DNA of 64,000 nucleotides from Okapia johnstoni (taxonomy: Eukaryota > Chordata > Mammalia > Artiodactyla > Giraffidae): assembly GCA_024291935.2 (NCBI GenBank), contig CM044321.1, positions 66,024,985 to 66,088,984 on the forward strand, read 5' to 3'. How positions within the stretch are numbered: position 1 is the stretch's first letter; each line of letters begins with the position of its first letter. Shown here piece by piece: positions 43,028-54,760 of this stretch. The notes below the pieces were generated by a model that saw only the letters and a program-made list of their open reading frames with translations, was not told the origin of the DNA and did not search any database. The position numbers were made by a program, and so were the translations under genes.

Positions 43028-43943
43028 AACCTCAGTTCATATTGTTCATGGGGTACTTAAGGCAAGAATACTGAAGTGGTTTGCCATTCCCTTCTCCAGT
43101 GGACCACGTCTTTTCAGAACTCTCTACCATGACCCGTCCATCTTGGGTGATCCTACATGGCACCACCCTTATGGCAGAAAGCAAAGAACTAAAGAGCCTC
43201 TTGATGAAACTGAAAGAGGAGAGTGAAAAAGTTGGATTAAAACTCAGCATTCAAAAAACTAAGATCATGGCATCTGGTCCCATCATTTCATAGCAAATAG
43301 ATGGGGAACAGCGGAAATAGTGAGAGACTATTTTCTTGGGCTCCAAAATCACTGCAGATGGTGACTGCCACCCATGAAATTAAGAGATGCTTGCTCCTTG
43401 GAAGAAAAGCTATGACCAACCTAGACAGAATTAAAAAAAAAATGTCTCTTAAAAAGCAGAGACATTACTTTGCCAACAAAGGTCTGTCTAGTCAAAGCTA
43501 TGGTTTTTCCAGTTGTCATGTATGGATGTGAGAGTTGGACTATAAAGAAAGCTGAGCGCTAAAGAATTGATGCTTTTGAACTGTGGTGTTGGAGAAGACT
43601 CTTGAGAGTCCCTTGGAGTGCAAGGAGATCCAACCAGTCCATCCTAAAGGAAATCAGTCCTGAATATTCATTGGAAGGACTGATCCTGAAGCTCCAATCC
43701 TTTGGCCACCTGATTTGAAGAACTGACTCATTGTAAAAACCCTGATGCTGGGAAAGATTGAAGGCCAGATGAGAAGGGGACAACAGAGGATGAGATGGTT
43801 GGATGGCATCACCAACTCAATGGACATGAGTTTGAGCAAGCTCCACTAGTTGGTGATGGACTGGGAAAGCCTGGCGTGCTGAAATGCATGGGGTTGCAAA
43901 GTGTCGGACACAACTGAGCGACTGAACTGACTGAACCTCAGTT
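43028..43943 (+). mobile_element. Internally deleted BovB LINE with 10-bp perfect TSD
   Basis: Element 43038-43933. The first 120 bp (TTGCCATTCCCTTCTCCAGT, CTCTACCATGACCCGTCCAT) are a 5'-side BovB segment. At about 43161 the text jumps to the region just after YADD (CACCACCCTTATGGCAGAAA) and continues to the 3' tail (ACTGAACTGACTGAACC). The perfect TSD AACCTCAGTT at 43028-43037 and 43934-43943 shows that the whole 896 bp is one insertion. The ORF remnants (43081-43293, 43301-43531) are broken. Smaller rearrangements are visible near 43430, where an A-run and a short repeat of GTCTCTTAAAAAGC/CAGAGACATT occur. Confidence 0.88.
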
Positions 43944-45123
43944 ACTGAAATAAACCTCATTTTACTAATATATGTATCTGGCATAATTTTTATGGGGGTA
44001 ATATGGATAGCAGATGGAGAGTACTGAGTTTGATGCCTGCCTGGGGTCAGTGCATGGTGGCAATTACTTGCCTTATTATTATTAATAATAATTAGATCTG
44101 CTCAAAGTTCCCATAATCATCTCCAACTACAACTTATGTTTACTGAGTACCCAAATGATGCATGATAAAGCATTTTAATGGTGGACACAAGGCCATAAAT
44201 TGAAAATAGAAGTTAAGATATTCTAACTTTTAAGATATCAAAGCTCATTCTTTACTAGTTATCTTGAATAAGTCACATTCTATTTCCTCAGATATAAAAT
44301 GTGAGAAGTGTTTTGTTTCAGTAATAGAAGTACTATGACCATTTAATGTAACAATTATAATAAGTTTCATAATGAATAAGTACACCCAGCCTACTACTCT
44401 GAAAGGAAATTTATGGATGAGAGATTCATATAATTTCAAAAACCAACATGATAACTTAACTATAATAAATGAAACCAAAAAGAAAGTTAAATGATTGTGT
44501 ACTTAATTTATAATGTTCAGCTTGATTATATTAAAAGATATAATGAAGCAATCTGATACTTACAATGAGTAGGTTTGGATTTAAAAAGAGGTAAGAATAT
44601 GAGAAGCCACTTGATGGAAGAGGTATACGAATATAAAGGAGTGGAGATAAGGATGAAATTAGAATAAAACCAGGGTTGAGACGAGTAATAACAGAATTAT
44701 GTGTATGATAAAAGGCAGGAGAAAATAACCTTAATTAAAGTAAAGATTAGATGTCTAGACAAATTGTTAACTCATGTAGAGAAAAATAAGAAAGTTTGAT
44801 TTCTTGTAAATGAGCTGAGCTTTGTTCATGTATAATGTCACAATAATTAATCTCCTGTGCTATAACATGAAACAGAGAACAAAATCTATCTTCTTTCTTG
44901 AAATTCCACCACCCATGGCAATGCATGCAGCCAGGCTCACATTTAGGAAGGCATTAGAGATCATTTTGTTTTGTGAGCAACAGAAAGTGAGAATGGATTA
45001 GAAAAAGAAGCTTTACTACAAGAGGTTATAGAGAAATTGTGTAATTAATGTATGGAAACAGTAATGAAAAACCTAGGTAATTAAAAAATAAATGCTTTAA
45101 GCATAGATGGTCATATTTTAGTT
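43944..45123. other. No gene; weak MIR/L2-like hints
   Basis: AT-rich. 44100-44170 and 44230-44320 have faint MIR-like wording. Nothing is firm. Confidence 0.4.
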
Positions 45124-45210
45124 AAGTTCAGCTCAGTTGCTCAGTTTTGTCCAACTCTTTGCAACCCTGTCCATCACCAACTCCCGGAGCTTGCTCAAAC
45201 TCAAATTCAG
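45124..45210 (-). mobile_element. BovB LINE 3' end, very short
   Basis: GTTCAGCTCAGTTGCTCAGT, then TTTGCAACCCTGTCCATCAC and CTCCCGGAGCTTGCTCAAAC. It is about 85 bp, with a small internal deletion after CAACCC. Confidence 0.88.
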
Positions 45211-46299
45211 TGCATATTAAAACCATGTAAAAACTACTTTCTATTTGTATGTGTAATGGAATTAACGTCTAGGCTCAGAGAATCTCAGATAAAAATATAT
45301 GTGGCAAGAGATCTGAAAATCATGTAGAAGGCAGGGCAGTTCTTCACTGGGCATGCCTGTCCCACGGCCTTCAGGATAGTCACAAAATTTGATTAGAAAC
45401 TCCTAATTATTGCAGTAAACAAAAATGCACTCCTTCATTTTCTTCCGCAAATGCACCCTTCTAGGAAATGTCAGATTTCTACTAAGAATCATTGGCTCGG
45501 AGAGAAAGCACATCAGTGCATTTGACTTTCCACATGCAGGCACGAATCAAGCAGCATGACTTGAGGTTGGGATACCACCTAGACCGGGACTGAGAGTGCA
45601 TTTTGCAACTTGTTCCTTCAACTGCCTGGTGCCAACCGTGGCATGCCAGTTCTAACAGTCCCTAGACACTTCAGATGCTTGCTGGACACACTGCTTAAAT
45701 TCATGGCCTTGAAAGAATCTCTTTCCAAGTAGGAGGCATAGGCAAAACTTCATGCTTCTAGTCAAAAAAGTAATACCTCTGAATAAATGAGTATATGGTG
45801 CAAATCCACTATTCCATTTGAATAGTTACATATATGGTGGTTTTCCTTTTCACTGAACTCCTGTATAAAGTGAGACCACAACTTTTGTTCATCTTTTGAG
45901 CATTTCAGTGAGTTTTAAAACATCTATTCTTAGCTCTATTCTATCTGTTCTTAGCTCTAAAACTCACATCAAAATCAATCTGACATTTGATAATAATCAG
46001 CAGCTCAAATTAACAAACTCAGCCTTGGATAGGATTTTAATTCATCTATAAAAGTCATCTTCCAATTTTGGAAGCAAACCAATTTCTCTTCTGGAAAATT
46101 CAGTAAATACATGCTTGTTAGACTATGTCTATTTTGAGTTATATTGTAAGGTTTCTGAAAGGCACAATTGAGTTATATAATAACATACACTATGAATTTA
46201 GATTTTTACATGTAAAATACATCCACATCCTTACTCCTTATGTATGGCCTTTTTAAAAAAAATTAAATTGCTTTTTAAAAAAGCAATTCTGTGTTCCCT
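45211..46299. other. No recognised gene or repeat
   Basis: 45420-45720 is less AT-rich and unique-looking. It has no ORF of note and no exon signature that I can support. Confidence 0.45.
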
Positions 46300-46500
46300 A
46301 TCACCCATAGGGTGAAATCCCAGAAAACTTGCTTGTCTGGCCATCAAAGTTCCTTAACAATCTGACTGCAAATTACCCCTACTCCCTTCCCATGCTGTCA
46401 GACAATACCTCAATCCCTCTTCTAGCCGTCTGTATTTCCCTCCTCACAAACATCATTCAGGCCTGACACAGTTGCTTCTGGGCCTGCAGTTGAACCCCTA
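46300..46500 (+). mobile_element. L2 LINE fragment
   Basis: AGGGTGAAATCCCAGAAAAC, CTGGCCATCAAAGTTCCTTA and CTCCTCACAAACATCATTCA follow L2. A further weak L2-like patch is at 46640-46745. Confidence 0.55.
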
Positions 46501-46625
46501 CTTTGTCATGTAATCACTTCACTTTCAGAGTCAGCTTTTTTCATAAGTACAAAGCAGAGGACATTAAATGATGTAACGCACACAATGCTTAGCACAGACC
46601 CTAGCACACAGTGGGTCCTCTGGAG
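46501..46625 (+). mobile_element. MIR 3' part
   Basis: TTTGTCATGTAATCACTTCA, then GACATTAAATGATGTAACGC, CACAATGCTTAGCACAGACC and GCACACAGTGGGTCCTCTGG. Confidence 0.55.
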
Positions 46626-47440
46626 CTGTGAGTCCCTCTCTCCTCCTTTTAAAGGTCTTTATCTCAAAATCTATAAAAACACTGTCTTTGAGGCCAGGCC
46701 AAATTCTACCTCTGTGAAAATTTCCCTTGAGACCTTAGCTGAAAGTACTCATTCATTTACAGATGAAGATACTGGATACAGAGAAACTAAGTAGCTTGGG
46801 GCTTCATTACTGGTTCAATGTAAAGCATAAATTCCACCCTAAGTGATCTGGCGCTAGAGTGTGTGTTTTTATTTTTTATTTTTTAACAGGATATAGATTT
46901 TTAAAAAATAACTTGAGATGTAATTTGTGTACCAAATGTTTCACCCATTCAAAATGTACAACTCAAAAAAAAAAAAAAAAACTCAAGGTTTGTACTGTAA
47001 TCACAAAGGTGTGCAGCCATCACCACAATCAGTTTGAGAACGTTCTCATTACTCCAGAAACAATGCCCCCACACCTATTAGCAGTCACTTTGCATTTTCC
47101 CTCAGTCTTACCATCTAGTCGCCAGCCACTGTTAATCTACTTTCTGTCTCTACAGAGATGCCTATTCTAGACATTGAATATAAATGGACTCATAAAATAT
47201 GTGGTCTCCTGTGCCTTGTTACTATCTTCCCATGATGCTCTCAAGGGTCATCCACACTGTGGTGTGTATTAGTACTTCATTTCTCTTTATTGCTGAGTAA
47301 TATTCTGTTGTATAGATAAACCTTACTTAATCTATCTGTTCATCAGTTTACAGACATTTGGATTCTTCCCACCTGTTGGCTTATGATTAATATTATTATA
47401 AATCTTCATCTACATGTTTTTGTGTGAACATATGTTTTTA

Positions 47441-47662
47441 GGGCTTCCCAGGTGGCTCAGTGGTAATGAATTCACCTGCCAATGCAAGAGATGCAGAAGA
47501 CGCAGGTTCGATCCCTGGGTTGGGAAGATGCCCTGGAGGAGGAAATAGCAACCTACTCCAGTATTCTTGCCTGGAGAATCCTATGGACAGAGGAGCCTGG
47601 CAAACTACAGTTCATGGGGTCACAAAGAGTCAGACACAACTAAGCAACTGAACATGCATGCA
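47441..47662 (+). mobile_element. Full-length Bov-tA SINE
   Basis: Head GGGCTTCCCAGGTGGCTCAG, CAGGTTCGATCCCTGGGTTG near 47503 (B-box-like), body GGAATAGCA/ACTCCAGTATTCTTGCCTGG and tail GACACAACTAAGCAACTGAA. It is inserted in the old L1; the TSD is unclear. Confidence 0.95.
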
Positions 47663-48004
47663 TGTATTTGTTATTCTTGCGTACGTATTTATAGTTGCTG
47701 GGTCATATGGTAACTCTGTGTTAAACATTTTGAGGAACTGCCAAACTGTTTTCCAAAGTGACTATACCAGTTTAAATTCTTACCAACAATGTGTGAGGGT
47801 TTCAATTTCTCCACATCCTCAGCAATGCTGATTATTATCTGACTTTATAGCCATCCTGATGGGTATGAAATTGTAGTTTTAATTTGTATTTCCCTGATGA
47901 CTAATGATGTTGTACATCTTTTCACATGCCTATTGGCCACTTGCATTATCTTCCTTGAAGAAATGTCTGTTAAGCCTTTGAAAATTATTTTTAAGCCCAT
48001 TAAA

Positions 48005-48131
48005 TTTTTTAAAATTTGTTTTTAATTTATTTCTGACCACACCATGTGGCATGTGGGATCATAGTTCCCCAACCAGGGAATGAACCTGTGTCCCTTGTAG
48101 TGGAATTGCAGAGTCTTAACCCCAGGACCAT
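48005..48131 (-). mobile_element. CHR-2-type SINE
   Basis: TTAATTTATTTCTGACCACA, CATGTGGCATGTGGGATCAT, CCCCAACCAGGGAATGAACC and AGTCTTAACCCCAGGACCA. It is inserted in the same L1 as the Bov-tA at 47441. Confidence 0.88.
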
Positions 48132-48589
48132 TTTTAAATTGGGTTATTGCCTTTTTAAAGTGTTAGTTTTGGAGTTTTTAAATATATTCTTGTGTACAAG
48201 ACATTATCAGGTATATGATTTGCAAATATTTTCTCCCATTTTGTGAGGTGTCTTTTCGCTTTTCTTTGAAATACAAATTTTTTAACTTTGATGAATTCCA
48301 GTTAATTTTTTCTTTTGTTGCTTCTGTTTGTTGTGTTGCTTGTATCTAAGAAAGCTCTGCCTAACCTAACCCAAGTTCATGAAAATGTACTCCTATGTTT
48401 TCTTGTAAAAGTCTTGTGGTGTTAGCACCTGTATTTAGGCCTGTGATCACTTGGAATTTTTTGTGTGTGGTCTAAGGAAGGAGTCTTAACTCCAGACTTT
48501 CCCATGTGGATATCCATTTGTTCCAGCATTACTTGCTGAAAAAACTATTCTTTCCCCTACTGAATTGACACCCTTGTTGAAAAAGAGCC

Positions 48590-48985
48590 TATGTACTTAA
48601 CTGCAGTACTGTGCTATGTCTGTCATCTCTACTCTCTATCAGGTTCCTTCATCCTTACAAACTACCTTTTGTTCTTCAATCATACCGTGCTCTTCCACAC
48701 ATCCGTTCTTGCTGTCTGTCTTGAATTGCAGCTCCCCATTTTGTCTGCTATCTTGAATACCAGCTTAAATGGAATCTACTTTGTCTAGTTGTTGTGGCTT
48801 TACCTGCAGCACATTATTTAGTTTTTCTAAATGTTTTACTTGTCATACTGGATCATTATCTAGTTATTGACAATTCTTCTGCTTTAAAGAAAACTATCAT
48901 TCTTTCTCTAAGCACCTGGCACAGTGTCCAGCATATTATAGACACTCTAAGTTTAAATCTGTTGAAATGAATTAATGAACATAGC
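48590..48985 (+). mobile_element. Possible L2 3' end
   Basis: CTTCAATCATACCGTGCTCT and, near the end, TAAGCACCTGGCACAGTGTC with a GTTGAAATGAATTAATGAAC terminus. The middle is weak. Confidence 0.4.
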
Positions 48986-50043
48986 CTTGGCTAGGAATTT
49001 TAGGGCCTATAAGAAATCCAGGAAGATCCTAAAGATATCAAGAGTTCAATAAATATAAAAGTTAATAAAATGAAAACTGCAACCCACAGTGAAAACATCA
49101 TTTCTCATGCTTCTGATAAATTTCCTGCAGACTTATCATTGCTATATCACTGTTAAGAACAGAGAAAGCTAGTAAAAATTTTACATGTTGATAAAATATT
49201 TTGTGAGCTAATGCACTTTAAAAATGTATTTTACAGATTACATTACTGAAAATATTCTTAAATCAATTTTGTTAATATCTTTCACATAGTTTTATAGCAT
49301 ATTTTTAAAGGATTAAGAATATTTTAGGTGCCAGTCCACAGCCATTTTCCATGCACATGCATTGGCCCTTATTTTAAAAGATAATTGATTTATAAAGGTT
49401 GTTTATGGGACCAATATTATACACAACTATCTGAAACTAAGGTCTATGTAATGCTGCAGCAAATAACAGTTAATAACCATAAAATAAGAGGAAGACACTT
49501 TTCCAGGCCCAATTCTAAGGAAAAAAAAGAAAACAAACAGAAGATGCATAAATCGAATGCTTTATTTCTCCTTGTAAAAAATTTTCTTAATTGAGATATT
49601 TCAAATTAGGAAATAATATATGCTTGTGCAAACTGGTGAAGTAATGTAAGATATATAAAGTAAAAGTAAATTATCCCGTCTTTCATTCTTACTGCCACTG
49701 TGAAGCAACCAATTTTGAGAGTTAAATTGTTAGTCAAAATATTCTTTTTTCTCTTTAAGTATTCACATATCTTTAAACATATCTGAGATCAGATATCTAT
49801 TGCTGTGTGACAGATTACCCCGAAAGAGGTGAGGTGGTATTATTACCAGCCATCTTTGCAGTCTACCCAACATTCAAACCTGCTTTGTGTGTGGTTTGGT
49901 CTAGATGAAATGAATGCATAATAATGTATTACTATAAAACTTTTCTTCTTAAGAATATGTTATAGACATACTCAAGATCATAAAGATCTAATTCCAGCTG
50001 TCACCTTCTAGTTTCTTTATGCATATTACCCACACCCATATGT
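48986..50043. other. No gene recognised
   Basis: AT-rich. 49620-49760 may be an old L1 end and 49785-49835 (ATTGCTGTGTGACAGATTAC) the start of an old mammalian repeat. Both are too short to name. Confidence 0.4.
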
Positions 50044-50279
50044 GGGCTTCCCAGGTGGTACTAGAGATAAAGAAACTGCCTGGCAATGCAAGAGACTAAA
50101 AAGGCTCGGGTTCGATCCCTGGGTTGGAAAGATCCCCTGGAAGAGGGCATGACAACCCATTCCATTATTCTTACCTGGAGAATCCCATGGACAGAGAAGC
50201 CTGGTGGGCTACAGTCTGTGGGATCGCAAAGAGTTGGACATGACTGAAGCGACTTAGCACGTGCACACACACACACACA
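50044..50279 (+). mobile_element. Full-length Bov-tA SINE with CA tail
   Basis: Head GGGCTTCCCAGGTGGTACTA, GGGTTCGATCCCTGGGTTGG near 50108, body ATTATTCTTACCTGGAGAAT, tail GAAGCGACTTAGCACGTGCA, then (CA)n to 50278. Confidence 0.95.
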
Positions 50280-50929
50280 TTTTACATGAGTTTGGTGAAT
50301 TTTTTCTCTCCTCTTCTTTTAAATTACATTTTAATGATCCTTTACTCCCAACCTCTGCCAACTAAACCTTCTGGGCCTCATATACATAAGATAGTGCAAG
50401 CTGAGAGCTGATGTGTTTCTTTGTGTTTCTTTCAGACTTGCTCTGAGGAGGGCTTGGTCTAGTTCAGTTAACTCTATACTCTTCAGTCATTTTATTTTAT
50501 TGAAAGTAAAATCATTTTCTCTTACAGGCAAATAAAATCCACAGTGTCTGGGTGGAAAATAGCTAGTTTTATCTCCCCTCCCCGATTATTTATACTAGTA
50601 TATTTTATTTTTCTGTCTTATTGCATTTTCTGACTTGATTGCAATGGTTTAAATGTGTTTCAGTTTTTAGAATAAATCTCCTGTTAAGTTTCAATAAATA
50701 TTCTTCATCAAATTTTAGTCTTTATTATTATTATCTTAGCATTTTAATTTAATAGTTGCATAGTCTTATTTTATCAAATGACCTTTTCATATTAATGTTA
50801 ATTTCCTTTCTAATTTGTCAGTTTTATCATTTTTAAAAGTTGACTTCCTAAGTTAAAGCATTTCTGCATTCCGAGAAATAATTTCACTGGTGGTAATGTA
50901 TTGTGATTACTATGCTATTATTAATATTC
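50280..50929. other. No recognised gene or repeat
   Basis: T-rich sequence. Confidence 0.45.
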
Positions 50930-51470
50930 TTCTTTTTGAAATAAATTTCTAACTTAAAGGAAATTTGCAAAAATAGCCCCAAAAAGCATGTATACTCTTT
51001 GACAGGTTTACCTATATAACCATTACCTAGACTTACCTATTTTTAACATTTTATCATTTTTTAAACATTTTGTTCCATTTGCTTTATCATTTACACTCTC
51101 TCTGGTTAACTCACCCTTTGTTTTTGCCAAACAAAGCAAATACTAGTGAACTTTTTGACTTCTTTTTTTCCCACAAAATTAGCATTTTATTTTTGCTCTA
51201 TTGCATTTTCTTGTGTCACATAACAGTATATCCTGGAGAGCGCTTCTTATCAGTTTGAGATTCTTTATTAATTTATTTTTTTAAATAGCTATTTAGCACT
51301 CCATTGTGTGTATGAACCACAGTTTAACAACTTATCTCTTATGTTTGGGCTGTTAGGTACTTTCCAACATTTTGCAAATACAAGTAGTGCTGAAAAGCAT
51401 GATATTACACATATGTGTTTTCATATAGCAAAGGTATATAAAGGTTACTTTCCAGAAATGGGATTGCTTG

Positions 51471-53631
51471 TTGCTTGATCAAATTCAGGATTCAGTTCAT
51501 CACTCAGTTGTGTATGACTCTTTGAGACCCCATGGACTAAAGCACTCCAGGCTTCCCTGTCCATCACCAACTCCCGGAGTTAACTCAAACTCATGTCCAT
51601 TGAGTCAGTGATGCCATCCAACCATCTCATCCTCTGTCGTCCCCTTCTCCTCTGGCCTTCAATCTTTCTCAGCATCAGGGTCTTACCAGTGAATCAGTTC
51701 TTTGCATCAGGTGGCCAAAGCATTGGAGTTTCAGCTTCAGCATCAGTCCTTCCAATGAATATTCAAGCCTGATTTCCTTTAAGATAGACTGGCTTGATCT
51801 CCTTGCAGTTCAAGAGTCTTTTCCAACACCACAGTTCAAAAGCATCAATTCTTCTACACTAAGCTTTCTTTATAGTCCAACTCTCACATCCATACATGAC
51901 TATTGGAAAAACCATAGCTTTGACTAGATGGACTTTTGTTGGCAAAGTAATATCTCTGCTTTTTAATATGCTGTCTAGGTTGGCCATAACTTTTCTTCCA
52001 AGGAGTAAGTATCTTAATTTCACGGCTGGCAGTCGCCATCTGCAGTGATTTTGGAGCCCCCCAAAATAAAGTCTCTCACTGTTTCCATCGTTTCCCCATC
52101 TATTTGCCATGAAGTGATGGGACCAGATGCCATGATCTTAGTTTTCTAAATGTTGAGTTTTAAGCCAGGTTTTTCACTCTCTTCTTTCACTTTCATCAAG
52201 AGGCTCTTTAGTTCTTCACTTTCTGCCATAAAGGTCGTGTCAGCTGTGTATCTGAGGTTATTGATATTTCTCCTGGCAATCTTGATTCCAGCTCGTGCTT
52301 CATCCAGCCCAGCATTTCGCATGATGTGCTCTCCATATAAGTTAAATAAGCAAGGTGACAATATACAGCCTTGACGTACTCCTTTCCCTATTTGGAACCA
52401 GTCCATTGTTCCATGTCCAGTTCTAACTTGCTTCTTGACCTGCAAATTGCAAATCTTGAAATACAGATTTCTCAAGAGGCAGGTCAGGTGGTCTGGTATT
52501 CCCTTCTGTTTAAGAATTTTCCACAGTTTGTTGCGATCCACACAATTGAAGGCTTTGACATAGTCAATGAAGCAGAAGTAGATGTTTTTCTGGAACTCTC
52601 TTGCTTTTTGGATGATCCATCGGATGTTGGCAATTTGATCCCTGGTTCCTCTGCCTTTTCTAAATCTAGCTTGAACACCTAGAAGTTCACAGTTCATGTA
52701 CTTTTGAAGCCTGGCTTGGAGAATTTTGAGCATACTTTGCTAGCGTGTGTGAGATGAGTGCAATTGTGCAGTAGTGAACATTCTTTGGCATTGCCTTTCT
52801 TTGAGACTGAAATGAAAACTGACCTATTCCAGTCCTGTGGCCACTGCTGAGTTTTCCAAATTTGCTGGCATATTGAGTGCAACACTTTCAGAGCCTCATC
52901 TTTTAGGATTTGAAATAGCTCAACTGGAATTCCATCACCTCCACTAGCTTTGTTCATAGTGATGCTTCCTAAGGCCCACTTGACTTAGCATTCCAGGATG
53001 CCTGGCTCTAGGTGAGTGTTCACACCATCGTGGTTATCTGGATCATGAAGATCTTTTTTGTACAGTTCTTCTGTATATTCTTGCCACCTCTTCTTAATAT
53101 CTTCTGCTTCTCTGTTAGGTCCATGCCATTTCTGTCCTTTATCGTGCCCATCTTGGCATGAAATGTTCCCTTGGTATCTCTGATTTTCTTGAAGAGATCT
53201 AGTCTTTTCCATTCTGTTGTTTACCTCTATTTCTTTGCATTGATAACTGAGGAAGGCTTTCTTATCTCTCCTTGCTATTCTTTGGAACTCTGAATTCAAA
53301 TGGGAATATCTTTCCTTTTCTCCATTGCCTTTAGCTTCTGTTCTTTTCTCAGCTATTTGTAAGGCCTCCTCAGACAACCATTTTGCCTTTTTGCATTACT
53401 TTTCCTTGGGGATGGTCTTGATCACTGCCTCCTGCATAATGTCAGGAACCTCCATCCGTAGTTCTTCAGGCACTCTCTCTACCAGATCCAATCCCTTGAA
53501 TCTATTTGTCACTTCCACTGTATAATCGTAAGGGATTTGATTTAGGTCATACCTGAATGGTCTAGTGGTTTTCCCTACTTTCTTCAATGTAAGTCTGAAT
53601 TTTGCAATTAAAATAATTTTGCTTGGTCAAA
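51471..53631 (-). mobile_element. 2.1-kb BovB LINE with TSD, inserted in L1
   Basis: The longest BovB copy in the window, about 51484-53618, 5'-truncated. It runs from a CAGTT-type tail at 51491 to the linker region upstream of the reverse transcriptase (TTTTCCCTACTTTCTTCAAT at 53569). The flanking repeats TTGCTTGATCAAA (51471-51483) and TTGCTTGGTCAAA (53619-53631) differ at one base and come from the L1 target. Confidence 0.94.
51859..53587 (-). pseudogene. BovB reverse-transcriptase ORF, inactivated
   Basis: Five open blocks read right to left. 53587-53396: linker start, KKVGKTTRPFRYDLNQIPYD. 53377-52985: SEEALQIAEKR to DPDNHDGVNTHLEPGILEC. 52957-52694: KASGGDGIPVELFQIL and the first reverse-transcriptase blocks. 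52733-52146 (195 codons): the core, with GFRKGRG-type RFRKGRGTRDQIANIRWI, motif A FIDYVKAFNCVDRNK, motif B GKGVRQGCILSPCLFNLY and motif C. 52110-51859: the C-terminal GRKVMANLDSILKSRDITLP and MYGCESWTIKKA. Motif C reads YTAD instead of YADD (codons 52239-52250), so the first of the paired catalytic aspartates is alanine. Frameshifts separate the blocks, and the endonuclease is absent through 5' truncation. Non-functional. Confidence 0.88.
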
Positions 53632-54130
53632 AGGCTTGTACTTATTTACATTCACACCAGCAATATGTAAAAGTGCTCGGTCCCACAGCCTCACCAGGTG
53701 AATATATTCTCAAGCTTTTAATTTTGCCAGTCTGGTAGGTGAAAGTGATATCTCAGTGAACTTTAAATTTACATTTCTCTTATTGTGAATGAAGATAAGT
53801 GTCTTTTCATATGTATAATGGTTGTTTTGTGTTTTGTATGTCTTTATGAATTATTATTCTTATCATTTGCCCATCTTTTTGTCAATTTTGGTCTTTTTCT
53901 ACTCTTGAGTTTTGAAAGTTTCCAACAGATTAGGGATATTAGCCCTCTATCTGTAATATATATTAACAATATTTTCCCCCTATTTGTCACCTGTCTTTCA
54001 TCATGGGTTATTTGCCATGCAAAAGTTTGTTTTACTTGTGATGCTTTACTTTGAGTTGAATCTATCTTTTCTTATATTGCATCTGAACTTTGGATGAAAA
54101 GTAGAAAACAGGTCCACATACCTAGATTAC

Positions 54131-54559
54131 AGCATCATTCACGCATGTTTTCTTCTTGTTCTTATATGCTTTTCTTTTTTGTTTTAACATAAAATATTAT
54201 TATTTTAATATATTGCTGAATATCTTCTACCTTTAAATTTTAGTTTTTTGTGCCTATGTTTATAGTTAAGATTAATTACAGGTTCCTATATATTGTACTA
54301 TCTTTAATATAAAGTTATCCTGGCATTTTTAAGAGTGATGTCAGAATATTGGTTTTTCTAAATACTAAATATTAAGACTCCAGTTTGTATTATAATACTC
54401 GAGTGTTATTTCTACAAGATTCCACATAAATGGATAAAACTGGAGGTAAATCACTAACTTGCTTTTGCTTCCCAAACTCATAGGCTTTCTCTGTTTCCCG
54501 CTTAGAGATCCACATATAAAATTCACAGAAATCCTCAGGAAGATAATTTCATTGATCAT
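54131..54559. other. No recognised gene; possible L1 continuation
   Basis: T-rich text that may continue the antisense L1 but has lost recognisable wording. Confidence 0.4.
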
Positions 54560-54760
54560 CAATTATTTAGATTCAGAGAATGCTGGAGCTGGATAAAAGA
54601 TTATTAGTCCATCCTTTTTATCCCATCAACAAGGAAGCTGAAACCTTGCCTGGGTGACTTGCTCAGAGTTACTGTCACAAATGAGTGGTTAGTGGTAGAG
54701 CCAGGACAAGACGCCAGTTTCCCAGACTCTTCATCCTATCCTAGTGCTCTTGCTTACTTT
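54560..54760 (-). mobile_element. MIR-like SINE, antisense
   Basis: GAGAATGCTGGAGCTGGATA, AAGGAAGCTGAAACCTTGCC, GTGACTTGCTCAGAGTTACT and TAGTGGTAGAGCCAGGACAA have MIR-family layout. Confidence 0.55.

Larger units (their letters stand above)
46865..48588 (-). mobile_element. Old L1 3' portion, antisense, carrying two SINEs
   Basis: The antisense L1M 3' UTR and ORF2 end are continuous once the inserts are removed: ATGTTTCACCCATTCAAAAT, GTGTGCAGCCATCACCACAA, CTTTATTGCTGAGTAATATT, then after the Bov-tA TTGCTGGGTCATATGGTAAC, GGAACTGCCAAACTGTTTTC and TGATGGGTATGAAATTGTAG, and after the CHR SINE TATTTTCTCCCATTTTGTGA and TGTTCCAGCATTACTTGCTG. A poly(A) expansion lies at 46965-46981. Confidence 0.9.
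50930..54130 (-). mobile_element. Old L1, antisense, split by a BovB
   Basis: Left part 50930-51483 (CAACTTAAAGG-type 3' UTR, GGAGAGCGCTTCTTATCAGT, TTTAGCACTCCATTGTGTGT, CCAGAAATGGGATTGCTTGT). Right part 53619-54130 (TTCACACCAGCAATATGTAA, AGTCTGGTAGGTGAAAGTGA, TTTGCCCATCTTTTTGTCAA, ATATTAGCCCTCTATCTGTA). The parts join in L1 ORF2 order once the BovB at 51484-53618 is removed. Confidence 0.85.
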
